NCBI GenBank assembly: GCA_964579325.1
Contig: CAZOHN010000002.1
Span: 1-54,034, forward strand
Length of the DNA: 54,034 bases
Direction of reading: 5' to 3'
Source: CAZOHN01 sp964579325
Lineage (GTDB): Bacteria; Pseudomonadota; Alphaproteobacteria; Rhodobacterales; Rhodobacteraceae
A program made the translations under genes and the position numbers. Shown here in pieces: positions 26,843-34,972 of the stretch (the first letter of the stretch is position 1; each line of letters opens with the position of its first letter). The notes under the pieces are model-generated. The model searched no databases. It was given only the letters and a program-made list of their open reading frames with translations, and was not told where the DNA came from.

Positions 26843-27565
26843 ATGTCCCGACCTTCCATCGAGGTTTGCGTTTTCGACGCCTACGGCACGCTGTTCGACG
26901 TGAATGCCGCCGCGCGCAAGGCGGCAGCGGAGCCCGGCGCGGGGCGGCTGGCCGAGGTCTGGCCGGCACTGGCCCGCGACTGGCGGATGAAGCAGCTGCA
27001 ATACACCTGGCTCCGCGCTGTAACCGGCGAGCACACCGATTTCTGGCAGGTCACCCAGGACGGGCTCGACTGGGCGCTCGAGGCGCAAGGCCTTGCCGAG
27101 GCGGCGGGAGGTGGGCCCGGCAGCGCCGGCGATGCGGACCTGCGCGACCGGCTGCTCGGCCTCTACCGCCAGCTCGAAACCTTCCCTGAGGTTCCTGGCG
27201 TCCTTGCCGCGCTGAAGGCGCGTGGTCTCGCAACGGCGATCCTGTCCAACGGTGCGCCGGGAATGCTTGCCGATGCCGTGGCCTCGGCGGGGATAGGCTC
27301 CCTCCTCGATGCCGTGTTGAGCGTCGAGGACGTCGGTGTGTTCAAGCCAGCCCGCGCCGTCTACGACCTCGTGGGCCGCCGCTTCGGATCCGACCCTGGC
27401 AAGGTACTCTTCGTCTCCTCCAACGGCTGGGACGCAGCCGCCGCGGCCGCTTACGGCTTCACCGTGGCATGGGCGAACCGGGCCGGCGACCCGGTGGACC
27501 GCCTGCCAGGCCGTCCGCACCACATCCTGCCCGATCTGACCACGATCCCCGATCTCGCAAGGTAG
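26843..27565 (+). CDS. HAD-superfamily haloacid dehalogenase type II-like protein
   Basis: 240 residues from ATG 26843. Motif I is FDAYGTLFDV with nucleophile D12; motif II is LSNGAPGML; the lysine is in GVFKPARAVY; motif III appears as FVSSNGWDAAAAAAYGF followed by AWANR. These FDAYGTLFD and SSN-WDA signatures are those of L-2-haloacid dehalogenases, which hydrolyse 2-halocarboxylates. Many genomic homologues are, however, phosphatases of unknown substrate. It lies 5 bases before an alpha/beta hydrolase and begins a co-directional run of catabolic-type genes. Confidence 0.85.
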   Translation: MSRPSIEVCVFDAYGTLFDVNAAARKAAAEPGAGRLAEVWPALARDWRMKQLQYTWLRAVTGEHTDFWQVTQDGLDWALEAQGLAEAAGGGPGSAGDADLRDRLLGLYRQLETFPEVPGVLAALKARGLATAILSNGAPGMLADAVASAGIGSLLDAVLSVEDVGVFKPARAVYDLVGRRFGSDPGKVLFVSSNGWDAAAAAAYGFTVAWANRAGDPVDRLPGRPHHILPDLTTIPDLAR

Positions 27566-27570
27566 ATCCG

Positions 27571-28413
27571 ATGCCGCGTCACACCACCCCCGACGGGCTT
27601 TCGCTGCACTATGAGGACGAAGGCACCGGCCTGCCGCTTGTGTGCCTGCCTGGCCTCACGCGGACCGGTTGCGACTTCGACTACCTCGCACCATACCTGT
27701 CGGGCGTGCGGCTGATCCGCCCCGACTATCGCGGCCGCGGGCAGTCGGACTGGGCCGACGACCCGATGAGCTACACCGTGCCACAGGAAGCCACCGACGT
27801 GCTGGCGCTTCTCGACCACCTCGGCATCCCCAGCGCCGCCGTCCTCGGTACCTCGCGCGGCGGGCTGATCGGGATGTTCCTTGCGGCGACCGCGAAGGAC
27901 AGGCTCCGCGGCCTCGCCCTCAACGACGTCGGCCCCGAGATCGCGCGGCCGGGGCTCGAGCGGATCTTCGACTACGTCGGCCGCAACCCCACGGTCCGCA
28001 CCCACGACGAAGCTGCCGCCGCAATGCCGCGCCACAACCCGGGGTTCTCCAATGTCCCTCCGGAGCGCTGGCGTGCCGAAGCGCGACTGCACTACCTCGA
28101 AACCCCGCAGGGCCTGAGGATCACCTATGACCCGGGCCTGCGCGCAGCCTTCCTCGCCGCCTTCGAGGGCCCGCCGGCGGACCTCTGGCCGCTGTTCGAC
28201 GCCTGCGCCGGTCTACCGCTGGCGCTGATCCGCGGCGCGAACTCGGACCTGCTGACGCGCGAGTCCGCGGCCGAGATGTGCCGACGTCGTCCCGACATGG
28301 TCTTTGCCGAGATCCCCGACCGGGCACATATCCCCTTCCTCGACGAACCGCAGTCCCGCGCCGCGCTCGGGACCTGGCTTGCCGGGATCGACCCGGGCGC
28401 CCAAGCAGACTGA
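27571..28413 (+). CDS. Alpha/beta hydrolase
   Basis: 280 residues from ATG 27571. The fold motifs are VCLPGLTRTGCDFDY, DYRGRGQSD, the nucleophile elbow GTSRGG with S95, an acidic residue in RGANSDLL and a C-terminal histidine in IPDRAHIPFLDEP. This type is common among Alphaproteobacteria and includes enol-lactonase and carboxylesterase-like proteins of unknown substrate. It follows the HAD gene by 5 bases and was probably transcribed with it. Confidence 0.85.
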   Translation: MPRHTTPDGLSLHYEDEGTGLPLVCLPGLTRTGCDFDYLAPYLSGVRLIRPDYRGRGQSDWADDPMSYTVPQEATDVLALLDHLGIPSAAVLGTSRGGLIGMFLAATAKDRLRGLALNDVGPEIARPGLERIFDYVGRNPTVRTHDEAAAAMPRHNPGFSNVPPERWRAEARLHYLETPQGLRITYDPGLRAAFLAAFEGPPADLWPLFDACAGLPLALIRGANSDLLTRESAAEMCRRRPDMVFAEIPDRAHIPFLDEPQSRAALGTWLAGIDPGAQAD

Positions 28414-28786
28414 CCATCCACTCGCCGTCGACTGCAGGCACTGGCACCGGCGGCCCTCCCGCCCCCGGGACGTCGTGGAAGCAGGACTTCCACTTGCCCG
28501 GGGTTGGGCCGGGAGCCGCCTTCGGCGGCGCGGTGCATCGTCCGACCCTGCACGCGATCCAAACCGGGCAACGGGCAACGGACGATCAACCACGGACAAC
28601 GGGCAAACCGGACAAGAGCTGTGCGCGGGTCTGCGCCCCGAAGTCGTAGACCCGCGGCCTGCGCCGCGGAGCCGTCGATGGCATCGGGGAGGTGCGCATG
28701 ACCCTTCCCTCGCCGAAGCCGGATCCCTTGCCGATGCCGACGCCTCGGGCCATGGTCTGGCCGCAGCTGCAAATCCCGGGGACCCC
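28414..28786. other. Intergenic region with two perfect hairpins
   Basis: 373 bases between the hydrolase and dehydratase genes. Near its start GTGGAAG (28475-28481) pairs with CTTCCAC (28487-28493) around a 5-base loop, followed shortly by GCCGCC/GGCGGC. Neither has a T-run. A stretch of near-repeats of ACGGGCAA lies at about 28,565-28,615. No gene is seen. Confidence 0.5.
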
Positions 28787-29764
28787 ATGAACATCGACAT
28801 GATAGAGGCCGCAGCGCGGCGCCTCGAAGGCCAGGCCCGCCGCACACCCCTTCTGTCGTCGCCCTTCCTCGACGAGATCGCGGGCCGGCACGTATTGGTG
28901 AAGGCCGAATGCCTGCAGCACACCGGTTCGTTCAAGTTCCGCGGTGGCTGGTCGGCGGTGTCCGCGCTCCTGCCCGACGCCCGCAGTCGTGGCGTGATCG
29001 CCTATTCCTCCGGCAATCATGCCCAGGGCGTCGCCCTCGCGGCCCGGCTGCACGGGGCACCCGCCGTCATCGTCATGCCCTCCGACGCGCCGGCGGTGAA
29101 GATTGCCAACACCCGCGCGCTCGGCGCCGAGGTGGTGCTCTATGACCGGGCCGCCGGAGAAGACCGCGACGCGATCGGCGCCGATCTTGCCGCGCGGCGG
29201 GGCCTGACACTGATCAAGCCCTTCGACGACCCACAGGTAATCGCCGGCCAGGGCACCGCCGGCCTGGAGATCGCAGAGCAGGCTGCCGCGAAAGGCGTGA
29301 CACGGGCCGACGTCCTGGTCTGCTGCGGCGGAGGTGGCCTGACCGCGGGTATCGCGCTTGCCCTCGAGGCCCGCGCACCCGGCCTGCGGTCCCGGTCCGT
29401 GGAGCCCGCAGGCTTCGACGACGCCGCCCGCTCGCTTGCCGCCGGGACACGCCAAACCAATGCCGCCACGACCGGGTCGCTCTGCGACGCGATCCTTACG
29501 CCCACGCCGGGCGAGTTGACGTTGCCGATCCTGTCCCGCCTCTGCGGCCCCGGTCTTTGCGTGACCGACGACGAGGCGCTGCACGCCATGGCGCTCGCAT
29601 TCGCGCGCCTGCGGATCGTGCTGGAGCCGGGCGGGGCCGTCGCGCTGGCCGCCGCACTCTTCCGCCCCACCGAGATCGAGGGCCAAGCCGTCATCGCGAT
29701 GGCCAGCGGCGGGAACGTCGATGCCCCGCTCTTCGCGCAGGCGCTCGCCCGCTTTCCGGCTTGA
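28787..29764 (+). CDS. PLP-dependent threonine/serine dehydratase family protein
   Basis: 325 residues from ATG 28787. K50 in HTGSFKFRGG is the Schiff-base lysine, and CCGGGGLTAGIALAL is the phosphate-binding glycine loop. Length and absence of a C-terminal ACT regulatory domain point to a catabolic threonine dehydratase, serine racemase or 3-hydroxy-amino-acid dehydratase rather than biosynthetic IlvA. The next gene begins 9 bases downstream, so the two are surely co-transcribed. Confidence 0.87.
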   Translation: MNIDMIEAAARRLEGQARRTPLLSSPFLDEIAGRHVLVKAECLQHTGSFKFRGGWSAVSALLPDARSRGVIAYSSGNHAQGVALAARLHGAPAVIVMPSDAPAVKIANTRALGAEVVLYDRAAGEDRDAIGADLAARRGLTLIKPFDDPQVIAGQGTAGLEIAEQAAAKGVTRADVLVCCGGGGLTAGIALALEARAPGLRSRSVEPAGFDDAARSLAAGTRQTNAATTGSLCDAILTPTPGELTLPILSRLCGPGLCVTDDEALHAMALAFARLRIVLEPGGAVALAAALFRPTEIEGQAVIAMASGGNVDAPLFAQALARFPA

Positions 29765-29773
29765 GTCCGCTCC

Positions 29774-30568
29774 ATGAAGATCGCGGACCTCGGCGACATC
29801 GGGCTGCACCATTCTGACGAAGGCCCATCGGACGGCCCGCCGCTCGTCTTCCTGAATGGGCTCGGGACGGACCTGCGGCTCTGGGATCCGATCATTCCGC
29901 TGCTGCCGCACGGGCTCCGCAAGATCCGCTTCGACATGCGCGGCCAAGGCCTTTCCTCCTGCCCGCCCGCGCCTTACGCAATGGGAACGCTCGTGCGGGA
30001 CGCCGAGCGTCTGATGGACCACCTCGGTGTGCGCGACGCAGTCCTCGTCGGGATCTCGATCGGAGGAATGGTCGCCCAGGGGCTGGCGGTGAAGCGGCTC
30101 GACCTTGTCCGCGCCATGGTGCTGTCGAACACCGCCACCCGGATCGGCACGCGCGAGATCTGGGAGAGCCACATCGCCACAGCCCGCGCGGGCGGCATCG
30201 AGGCATTGGCCGAGACCACGGTCGACCGCTGGTTTTCGCGCAGAGTACGCGCGACGCCCGAAAGGGCGCTGTGGCACCACATGCTCACCCGCCAACCGGC
30301 CGAAGGCTATGTCGGCGGCGCGGCCGCCATCGCGGGCAGCGACTTCTACGCCACGACCGCCACGCTGACACTCCCTACCCTCGTGATCGCCGGCTCCGAA
30401 GACGGATCGACGCCGCCCGATCTCGTGCGCGAAACCGCCGCGCTGATCAAGGGCGCCCGGTTCCATCTGATCCGGGGTGCCGGCCACCTATCCTGCGTCG
30501 AGAAGCCTGCGGAATACGCCGAGGCTCTCGCCAGCTTTCTCGGCGACATCGGCCACAATCCGGGCTGA
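29774..30568 (+). CDS. Alpha/beta hydrolase, 3-oxoadipate enol-lactonase (PcaD)-like
   Basis: 264 residues. Motifs: LNGLGTDLRLWDP (oxyanion), RFDMRGQGLSS, the nucleophile elbow VGISIGGM with S95, an acidic GSEDGSTPP and the catalytic histidine in GAGHLSCVEKPAEY. This pattern matches PcaD-like enol-lactonases, which open 3-oxoadipate enol-lactone in the beta-ketoadipate pathway. No other pca gene is present, so the true substrate may be a different lactone or ester. It is 9 bases behind the dehydratase gene. Confidence 0.82.
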   Translation: MKIADLGDIGLHHSDEGPSDGPPLVFLNGLGTDLRLWDPIIPLLPHGLRKIRFDMRGQGLSSCPPAPYAMGTLVRDAERLMDHLGVRDAVLVGISIGGMVAQGLAVKRLDLVRAMVLSNTATRIGTREIWESHIATARAGGIEALAETTVDRWFSRRVRATPERALWHHMLTRQPAEGYVGGAAAIAGSDFYATTATLTLPTLVIAGSEDGSTPPDLVRETAALIKGARFHLIRGAGHLSCVEKPAEYAEALASFLGDIGHNPG

Positions 30569-30815
30569 GCGTCCTTCAAGGCGCGGCAGCCCGACAGATA
30601 AGCCGACTTCAGTCCCCAACGACCTACCGGGCGGATCGGCAAACCCCCTGCGACCGGGCCGGAGGGCGTAAGCCCACAGGCGAGAGGTGAGGTGTGGCCC
30701 GGAACGGGCCTCCGCCTTGAGCGGCGGCCACTGCCCGCCAGGGCTTTGCCGCACTGCAACATGTCGCTATCTCTGGTGAAGCGACCGGACGCCCGGCCGA
30801 AACACCGGAGCGACC

Positions 30816-32084
30816 GTGACCCTTCACCCTGACGCCGATCCCGCGACGCCGGCTTCCGAACAGGCCACCAAAGTCGCGCCGCCCCTCGCCCTGACCTTCA
30901 TCCTGCTCACCCTCGCCATCGACGCGATCGGAATCGGCCTGATCCTCCCGGTGATGCCTCGGCTCCTGCAGGAGGTCACCGGCGGCACCCTGGCCGATGC
31001 CGCGCTCTGGGGCGGCGTGCTCACCACCGCCTTTGCGCTCATGCAGTTCCTGTTCGGACCGATGCTCGGAAGCCTCTCCGACCGGTTCGGCCGCCGCCCG
31101 GTGCTGCTGATCTCGCTTGGCGTCATGGCAATCGACTACCTGGTGATGGCGCTGGCCGGCACGGTCTGGCTCCTTCTCGTCACCCGCATCGTCGGCGGCA
31201 TCTCGGCGGCAACCCAGTCCACCGCCACGGCCTGGATCGCCGACATCTCGACGCCCGAACAGAAGGCGGCCCGCTTCGGCCTCGTCGGCGCGGCTTTCGG
31301 CGTGGGCTTCATCCTCGGCCCGGCAATCGGCGGCCTCCTCGCCGAATGGGGCACCCGCGCGCCATTCTATGCCGCCTCACTCCTCGCCGCCCTCAACATG
31401 ACGCTGGGATACCTCGTCCTGCCCGAAACCGTCACACCGGACCGGCGCCGCCCCTTCGACATCGCCCGCGCCAATCCGCTCGGCGCCCTGCGCAAGATGG
31501 GCGAGCTTGCGGGTGTGCGGCGGATGCTGCTGCTCGTCTTCCTCTACGAATTCGCCTTCGCGGTCTACCCCGCGACCTGGGCCTACTTCACGGCCGCCCG
31601 CTTCGGCTGGGGCCCCTCGACGGTCGGCCTGTCGCTGGCGATCTTCGGGATATCCTTCGCTCTGGTGCAAGGTGCCCTGATCCGCCCGATCCTGCGCACC
31701 TTCGGCGAAAACGGCGCGGTGACCTGGGGCGTTTCGGTCAACGCGGGCGTGTTCCTGTTCCTCGCCCTCGTCCAGAACCCGACCGTCGCGCTCATGTGCA
31801 CGCCCCTCACGGCGCTCGGCGCGGTGGTGACTCCGGCCCTTCAAGGGCTCATGTCACGCGCCGTGGCCGACAACGCGCAGGGAGAACTCCAGGGCGTGAT
31901 CGGCTCGGCCCGGTCACTCGCCATGCTGGCCTCGCCGCTGGTCATGACCTCGGTCTTCGCCGCCTTCACCGCGCCCGGCGCACCAATATACCTCCCTGGC
32001 GCGGCCTTCCTGCTGTCGATGGCACTGATGGTCGTTTGCGGACTGATCCATGTCGCGGGCATGCGCGAAGCCCGGCGCCGGTAG
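30816..32084 (+). CDS. MFS transporter, TetA-like 12-helix drug/metabolite exporter
   Basis: 422 residues from GTG 30816. It shows the TetA-type N-terminus (ILLTLAIDAIGIGLILPVMPRLLQ), major-facilitator motif A in GSLSDRFGRRPVLL between helices 2 and 3, and motif C-like GAAFGVGFILGPAIGGLLAEWG in helix 5, a mark of drug/H+ antiporters. Twelve hydrophobic segments can be counted. In this setting it may export a pathway substrate or toxic intermediate; real tetracycline resistance is not implied. Confidence 0.87.
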   Translation: MTLHPDADPATPASEQATKVAPPLALTFILLTLAIDAIGIGLILPVMPRLLQEVTGGTLADAALWGGVLTTAFALMQFLFGPMLGSLSDRFGRRPVLLISLGVMAIDYLVMALAGTVWLLLVTRIVGGISAATQSTATAWIADISTPEQKAARFGLVGAAFGVGFILGPAIGGLLAEWGTRAPFYAASLLAALNMTLGYLVLPETVTPDRRRPFDIARANPLGALRKMGELAGVRRMLLLVFLYEFAFAVYPATWAYFTAARFGWGPSTVGLSLAIFGISFALVQGALIRPILRTFGENGAVTWGVSVNAGVFLFLALVQNPTVALMCTPLTALGAVVTPALQGLMSRAVADNAQGELQGVIGSARSLAMLASPLVMTSVFAAFTAPGAPIYLPGAAFLLSMALMVVCGLIHVAGMREARRR

Positions 32085-32117
32085 GGCGAGGCTCCGGCGA
32101 CCCAATCGGAGACACCC

Positions 32118-33200
32118 ATGCCCCTCGTCCGCGCCGCCGTCTGCCACGAATTCGGCAAACCCCTGACCATCGAGGAGGTCGAGCTGCGCGCTCCCGGCCC
32201 CGGAGAGGTCGAAGTCACCCTCGCCGCCTGCGCGATCTGCTTTTCCGACATCTCCTACCTTGACGGCGGCTGGGGCGGCACGCTTCCTGCGGTCTACGGC
32301 CATGAAGCCGCCGGCCACATCTCGGCCGTCGGCCCCGGCGTCACCGGATACACCCCCGGCGATACCGTGATCGCCACGCTGATCCGGTCCTGCGGCACCT
32401 GCCCCACCTGCGCCACCGGCCACCCGGTGATCTGCGAAACGCCCTACGACCGCGACGCCGGCCCCCTCTCGATGCCCGACGGCAGCACCCTTCACCACGG
32501 CCTCAAGATCGGAGCCTTCGCCGAACGCTGCGTGGTGCACACTAGCCAGATCGCGAAGATCCCCGCGAGCATGCCGCTCGAGTCCGCGGCGCTCCTGTCA
32601 TGCGGGGTGATCACCGGCATCGGCGCGGCGGTGAATACCGCCCGCATCCGGCCCGGCGAGGTTGTCGTGGTGATCGGCGCAGGCGGCGTCGGCCTCAACG
32701 CGATCCAGGGCGCCCGCATTGCCGGGGCTGCGCGGATCATCGCGGTCGATACCTCGCCGGCCAAGCGCGCGGCCGCGCTCGAATTCGGCGCGACCGACTT
32801 CGTGCTCGCAACCGATCCCAAGCCCTGGGCAGAGGCTGCCCGCCTGGCCGGGCGCGGCGCCGACGCGGTGCTCGTGACGGTGGGCGCAATCCCCGCCTTC
32901 GACACTGCACCCCGTTACCTCGGCGCCGGCGGGCGGATGGTCATGGTCGGCATGCCCCATTCGGGTGCGATGTCCACCTACGAGCCGGTCATCATCGCCT
33001 ACATGGCCCAAGGCATGCTCGGCTCGGTGATGGGCGACACCGTGCTCGCCCGCGACATCCGCTGGATGGTCGACCTCTACGAACAGGGCAGGCTAAAGCT
33101 CGACGAGCTGATCTCGGGCCGCTGGGGCCTCGACCAGATCAACGAAGCCATCGCCGACACCCGCACGGGCGCCGCCCGCCGCAACGTGATCGTGTTCTAG
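32118..33200 (+). CDS. Zinc-dependent alcohol dehydrogenase (MDR family)
   Basis: 360 residues. The catalytic zinc ligands lie in CAICFSDI and YGHEAAG; the structural zinc site is CGTCPTCATGHPVIC with four cysteines. The Rossmann site is VVVIGAGGVGLNAIQGA. Such enzymes oxidise primary, secondary or glutathione-linked alcohols with NAD(P). The gene lies 33 bases after the MFS gene and 83 before the enolase-superfamily gene, within one co-directional run. Confidence 0.88.
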   Translation: MPLVRAAVCHEFGKPLTIEEVELRAPGPGEVEVTLAACAICFSDISYLDGGWGGTLPAVYGHEAAGHISAVGPGVTGYTPGDTVIATLIRSCGTCPTCATGHPVICETPYDRDAGPLSMPDGSTLHHGLKIGAFAERCVVHTSQIAKIPASMPLESAALLSCGVITGIGAAVNTARIRPGEVVVVIGAGGVGLNAIQGARIAGAARIIAVDTSPAKRAAALEFGATDFVLATDPKPWAEAARLAGRGADAVLVTVGAIPAFDTAPRYLGAGGRMVMVGMPHSGAMSTYEPVIIAYMAQGMLGSVMGDTVLARDIRWMVDLYEQGRLKLDELISGRWGLDQINEAIADTRTGAARRNVIVF

Positions 33201-33283
33201 GACTTCCCCCCTAGCCAGCATCGGAATAGCCTCGGGGGGCCTGTATGCCGGCGGCCCCCGGCGCGCTCCACAAGGAGGCCAGA

Positions 33284-34519
33284 ATGCGCCTGAAGGACCT
33301 TGAAATCTTCGTCGTCGAACCCCCCGCCCCCGGCTGGGGCGGGCGTTACTGGATATTCCCGAAGATCACCACCGACGACGGCATCACGGGCTATGGCGAA
33401 TGCTACGCCTCGACCGTGGGCCCACAGGCGATGCGCGCCGTCATCACCGACGTGTTCGAGCGCCACATGGCGGGGACAAGCCCCGAGAACGTCGAGCTGA
33501 TGTTCCGCCGCGCCTATTCCTCGGGCTTCACCCAGCGCCCGGACCCGACCGTGATGGGTGCCTTCTCCGGGCTGGAGATCGCCTGCTGGGACATTCTCGG
33601 CAAGGCGCGGAACCGCCCCGTCTGGGCGCTTCTCGGGGGCAAGGTCAACGAACGCCTGCGCACCTACACCTACCTCTACCCCGAGGGCGACGTCGACCAC
33701 GGCCGCTTCTACACCGACCCCGACCTTTCCGCCGAGGCCGCCGCACGCGAACTGGCGCGTGGCTTCACCGCGGTAAAGTTCGACCCCGCCGGCCCCTACA
33801 CGATCCGCACAGGCCACATGCCGGCGATGTCCGACATCTCGCGCAGCGTCGAGATGTGCCGGAAGATCCGCGCGGCGGTCGGTGACAAGGCCGACCTCCT
33901 CTTCGGCACTCATGGCCAGTTCTCGGTGCCCGGCGCGATCCGTCTGGGCCAGGCTCTGGAGCCATACTCGCCGCTTTGGTTCGAGGAACCGATCCCGCCC
34001 GACGACATGCCCGGCATGGCCGAAGTCGCGCGGGCGGTGCGCATTCCGGTCGCCACCGGAGAGCGGCTGACCACCACCGCCGAATTCGGCCTGGCGCTCA
34101 AGCTCGGCGCGGCGCGGATCCTGCAACCGGCACTCGGCCGCGCGGGCGGCCTCTGGCAGGGCCGCAAGATCGCCACCCTCGCTGAAAGCTTCTCGGCCGA
34201 AATGGCGCCCCACCTTTACGCCGGGCCGGTCGAATGGGCTGCCAACATCCACCTCGGTACCGCCATTCCCAACCTGCTGATGCTCGAGACGATCCAGGCG
34301 GGCGGCGGCGCGTTTCACCAGGCTCTCACCGGGCACAAGATCAGATGGGAAGAGGGGTTCATCCTGCCTCCCGAAGCAGCCGGTCTCGGCATCGCCTTCG
34401 ACGAGCAACTTGCGCTGGCGCATCCCTACACCGGCAACCGCCTGCACCTCGAGGCGCAGGAAGCGCCGGTCGACTATGCGAAGGGCAACGTGTTCAGGGG
34501 CGGCGCCCCGCGAAACTGA
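33284..34519 (+). CDS. Enolase-superfamily (MR/MLE) protein, galactonate-dehydratase-like, lacking one metal ligand
   Basis: 411 residues from ATG 33284 behind AAGGAGG. The N-terminal capping domain is followed by a TIM-barrel with K165 (AVKFD), E234 (WFEEP), E260 (TGER) and H310 (APHLYAG). Compared with E. coli DgoD (D183, H185, E209, E235, H285 from memory) the offset is a constant 25 residues, so H185 and H285 correspond to H210 and H310 and both Glu ligands are kept, but D183 aligns with G208 in the sequence FGTHGQ. The Mg2+ site is therefore altered. Probably a sugar-acid dehydratase or epimerase of unknown substrate. Confidence 0.85.
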   Translation: MRLKDLEIFVVEPPAPGWGGRYWIFPKITTDDGITGYGECYASTVGPQAMRAVITDVFERHMAGTSPENVELMFRRAYSSGFTQRPDPTVMGAFSGLEIACWDILGKARNRPVWALLGGKVNERLRTYTYLYPEGDVDHGRFYTDPDLSAEAAARELARGFTAVKFDPAGPYTIRTGHMPAMSDISRSVEMCRKIRAAVGDKADLLFGTHGQFSVPGAIRLGQALEPYSPLWFEEPIPPDDMPGMAEVARAVRIPVATGERLTTTAEFGLALKLGAARILQPALGRAGGLWQGRKIATLAESFSAEMAPHLYAGPVEWAANIHLGTAIPNLLMLETIQAGGGAFHQALTGHKIRWEEGFILPPEAAGLGIAFDEQLALAHPYTGNRLHLEAQEAPVDYAKGNVFRGGAPRN

Positions 34520-34579
34520 CCGGTGGACGAAGTCTGCCCGGACCGAGACGGCTTCATCCGGATCTCGGAGTGAATAGGC

Positions 34580-34789
34580 TCAGGCGTGCCGCACACCTTC
34601 CGCGTCGCGCGCGCCTTGCGCAGGCGGGGCGGGATGGATCATCCGCGACGCGACAATCATGAGGAGCACGAACGTCCCGGTCAGGCTGTAGACACCCAGA
34701 GCCGCAAGGAAACCACCGCCGGTCAGAAGTACCGCCATGCTTCCGATGACCCCTGCGACAATTGCCACTCCGATCGCACCCAACAGCAT
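34580..34789 (-). CDS. Small membrane protein
   Basis: 69 residues. Two hydrophobic segments cover residues 1-22 (GAIGVAIVAGVIGSMAVLL) and about 26-48 (FLAALGVYSLTGTFVLLMIVA), followed by a short polar tail. The start follows GGAGAGGG. No family was recognised. Its frame is strongly hydrophobic with good codons, unlike shadow frames. Confidence 0.6.
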   Translation of the reverse strand: MLLGAIGVAIVAGVIGSMAVLLTGGGFLAALGVYSLTGTFVLLMIVASRMIHPAPPAQGARDAEGVRHA

Positions 34790-34972
34790 CTTCGCACCCT
34801 CTCCGACTCCGGTCCCCCGACCCTTGCCTTGCCCTGAGAGTGTCTAGACGGTCCGTTAAGAATCGGCTCAGTTCTGGGCGCCATTGCGACCATTCGGAAT
34901 GATTTTCGGAGAATGTTATCCTTCCCCCCGGAGCTGGCGAGGGGAGCGGCCGCGACCAGCGGACGCCCCGAC

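Noticed and set aside
28586..30487. A 633-codon minus-strand frame
   Set aside because: Antisense to the PLP dehydratase and enol-lactonase-like genes, both of which have full catalytic motifs.
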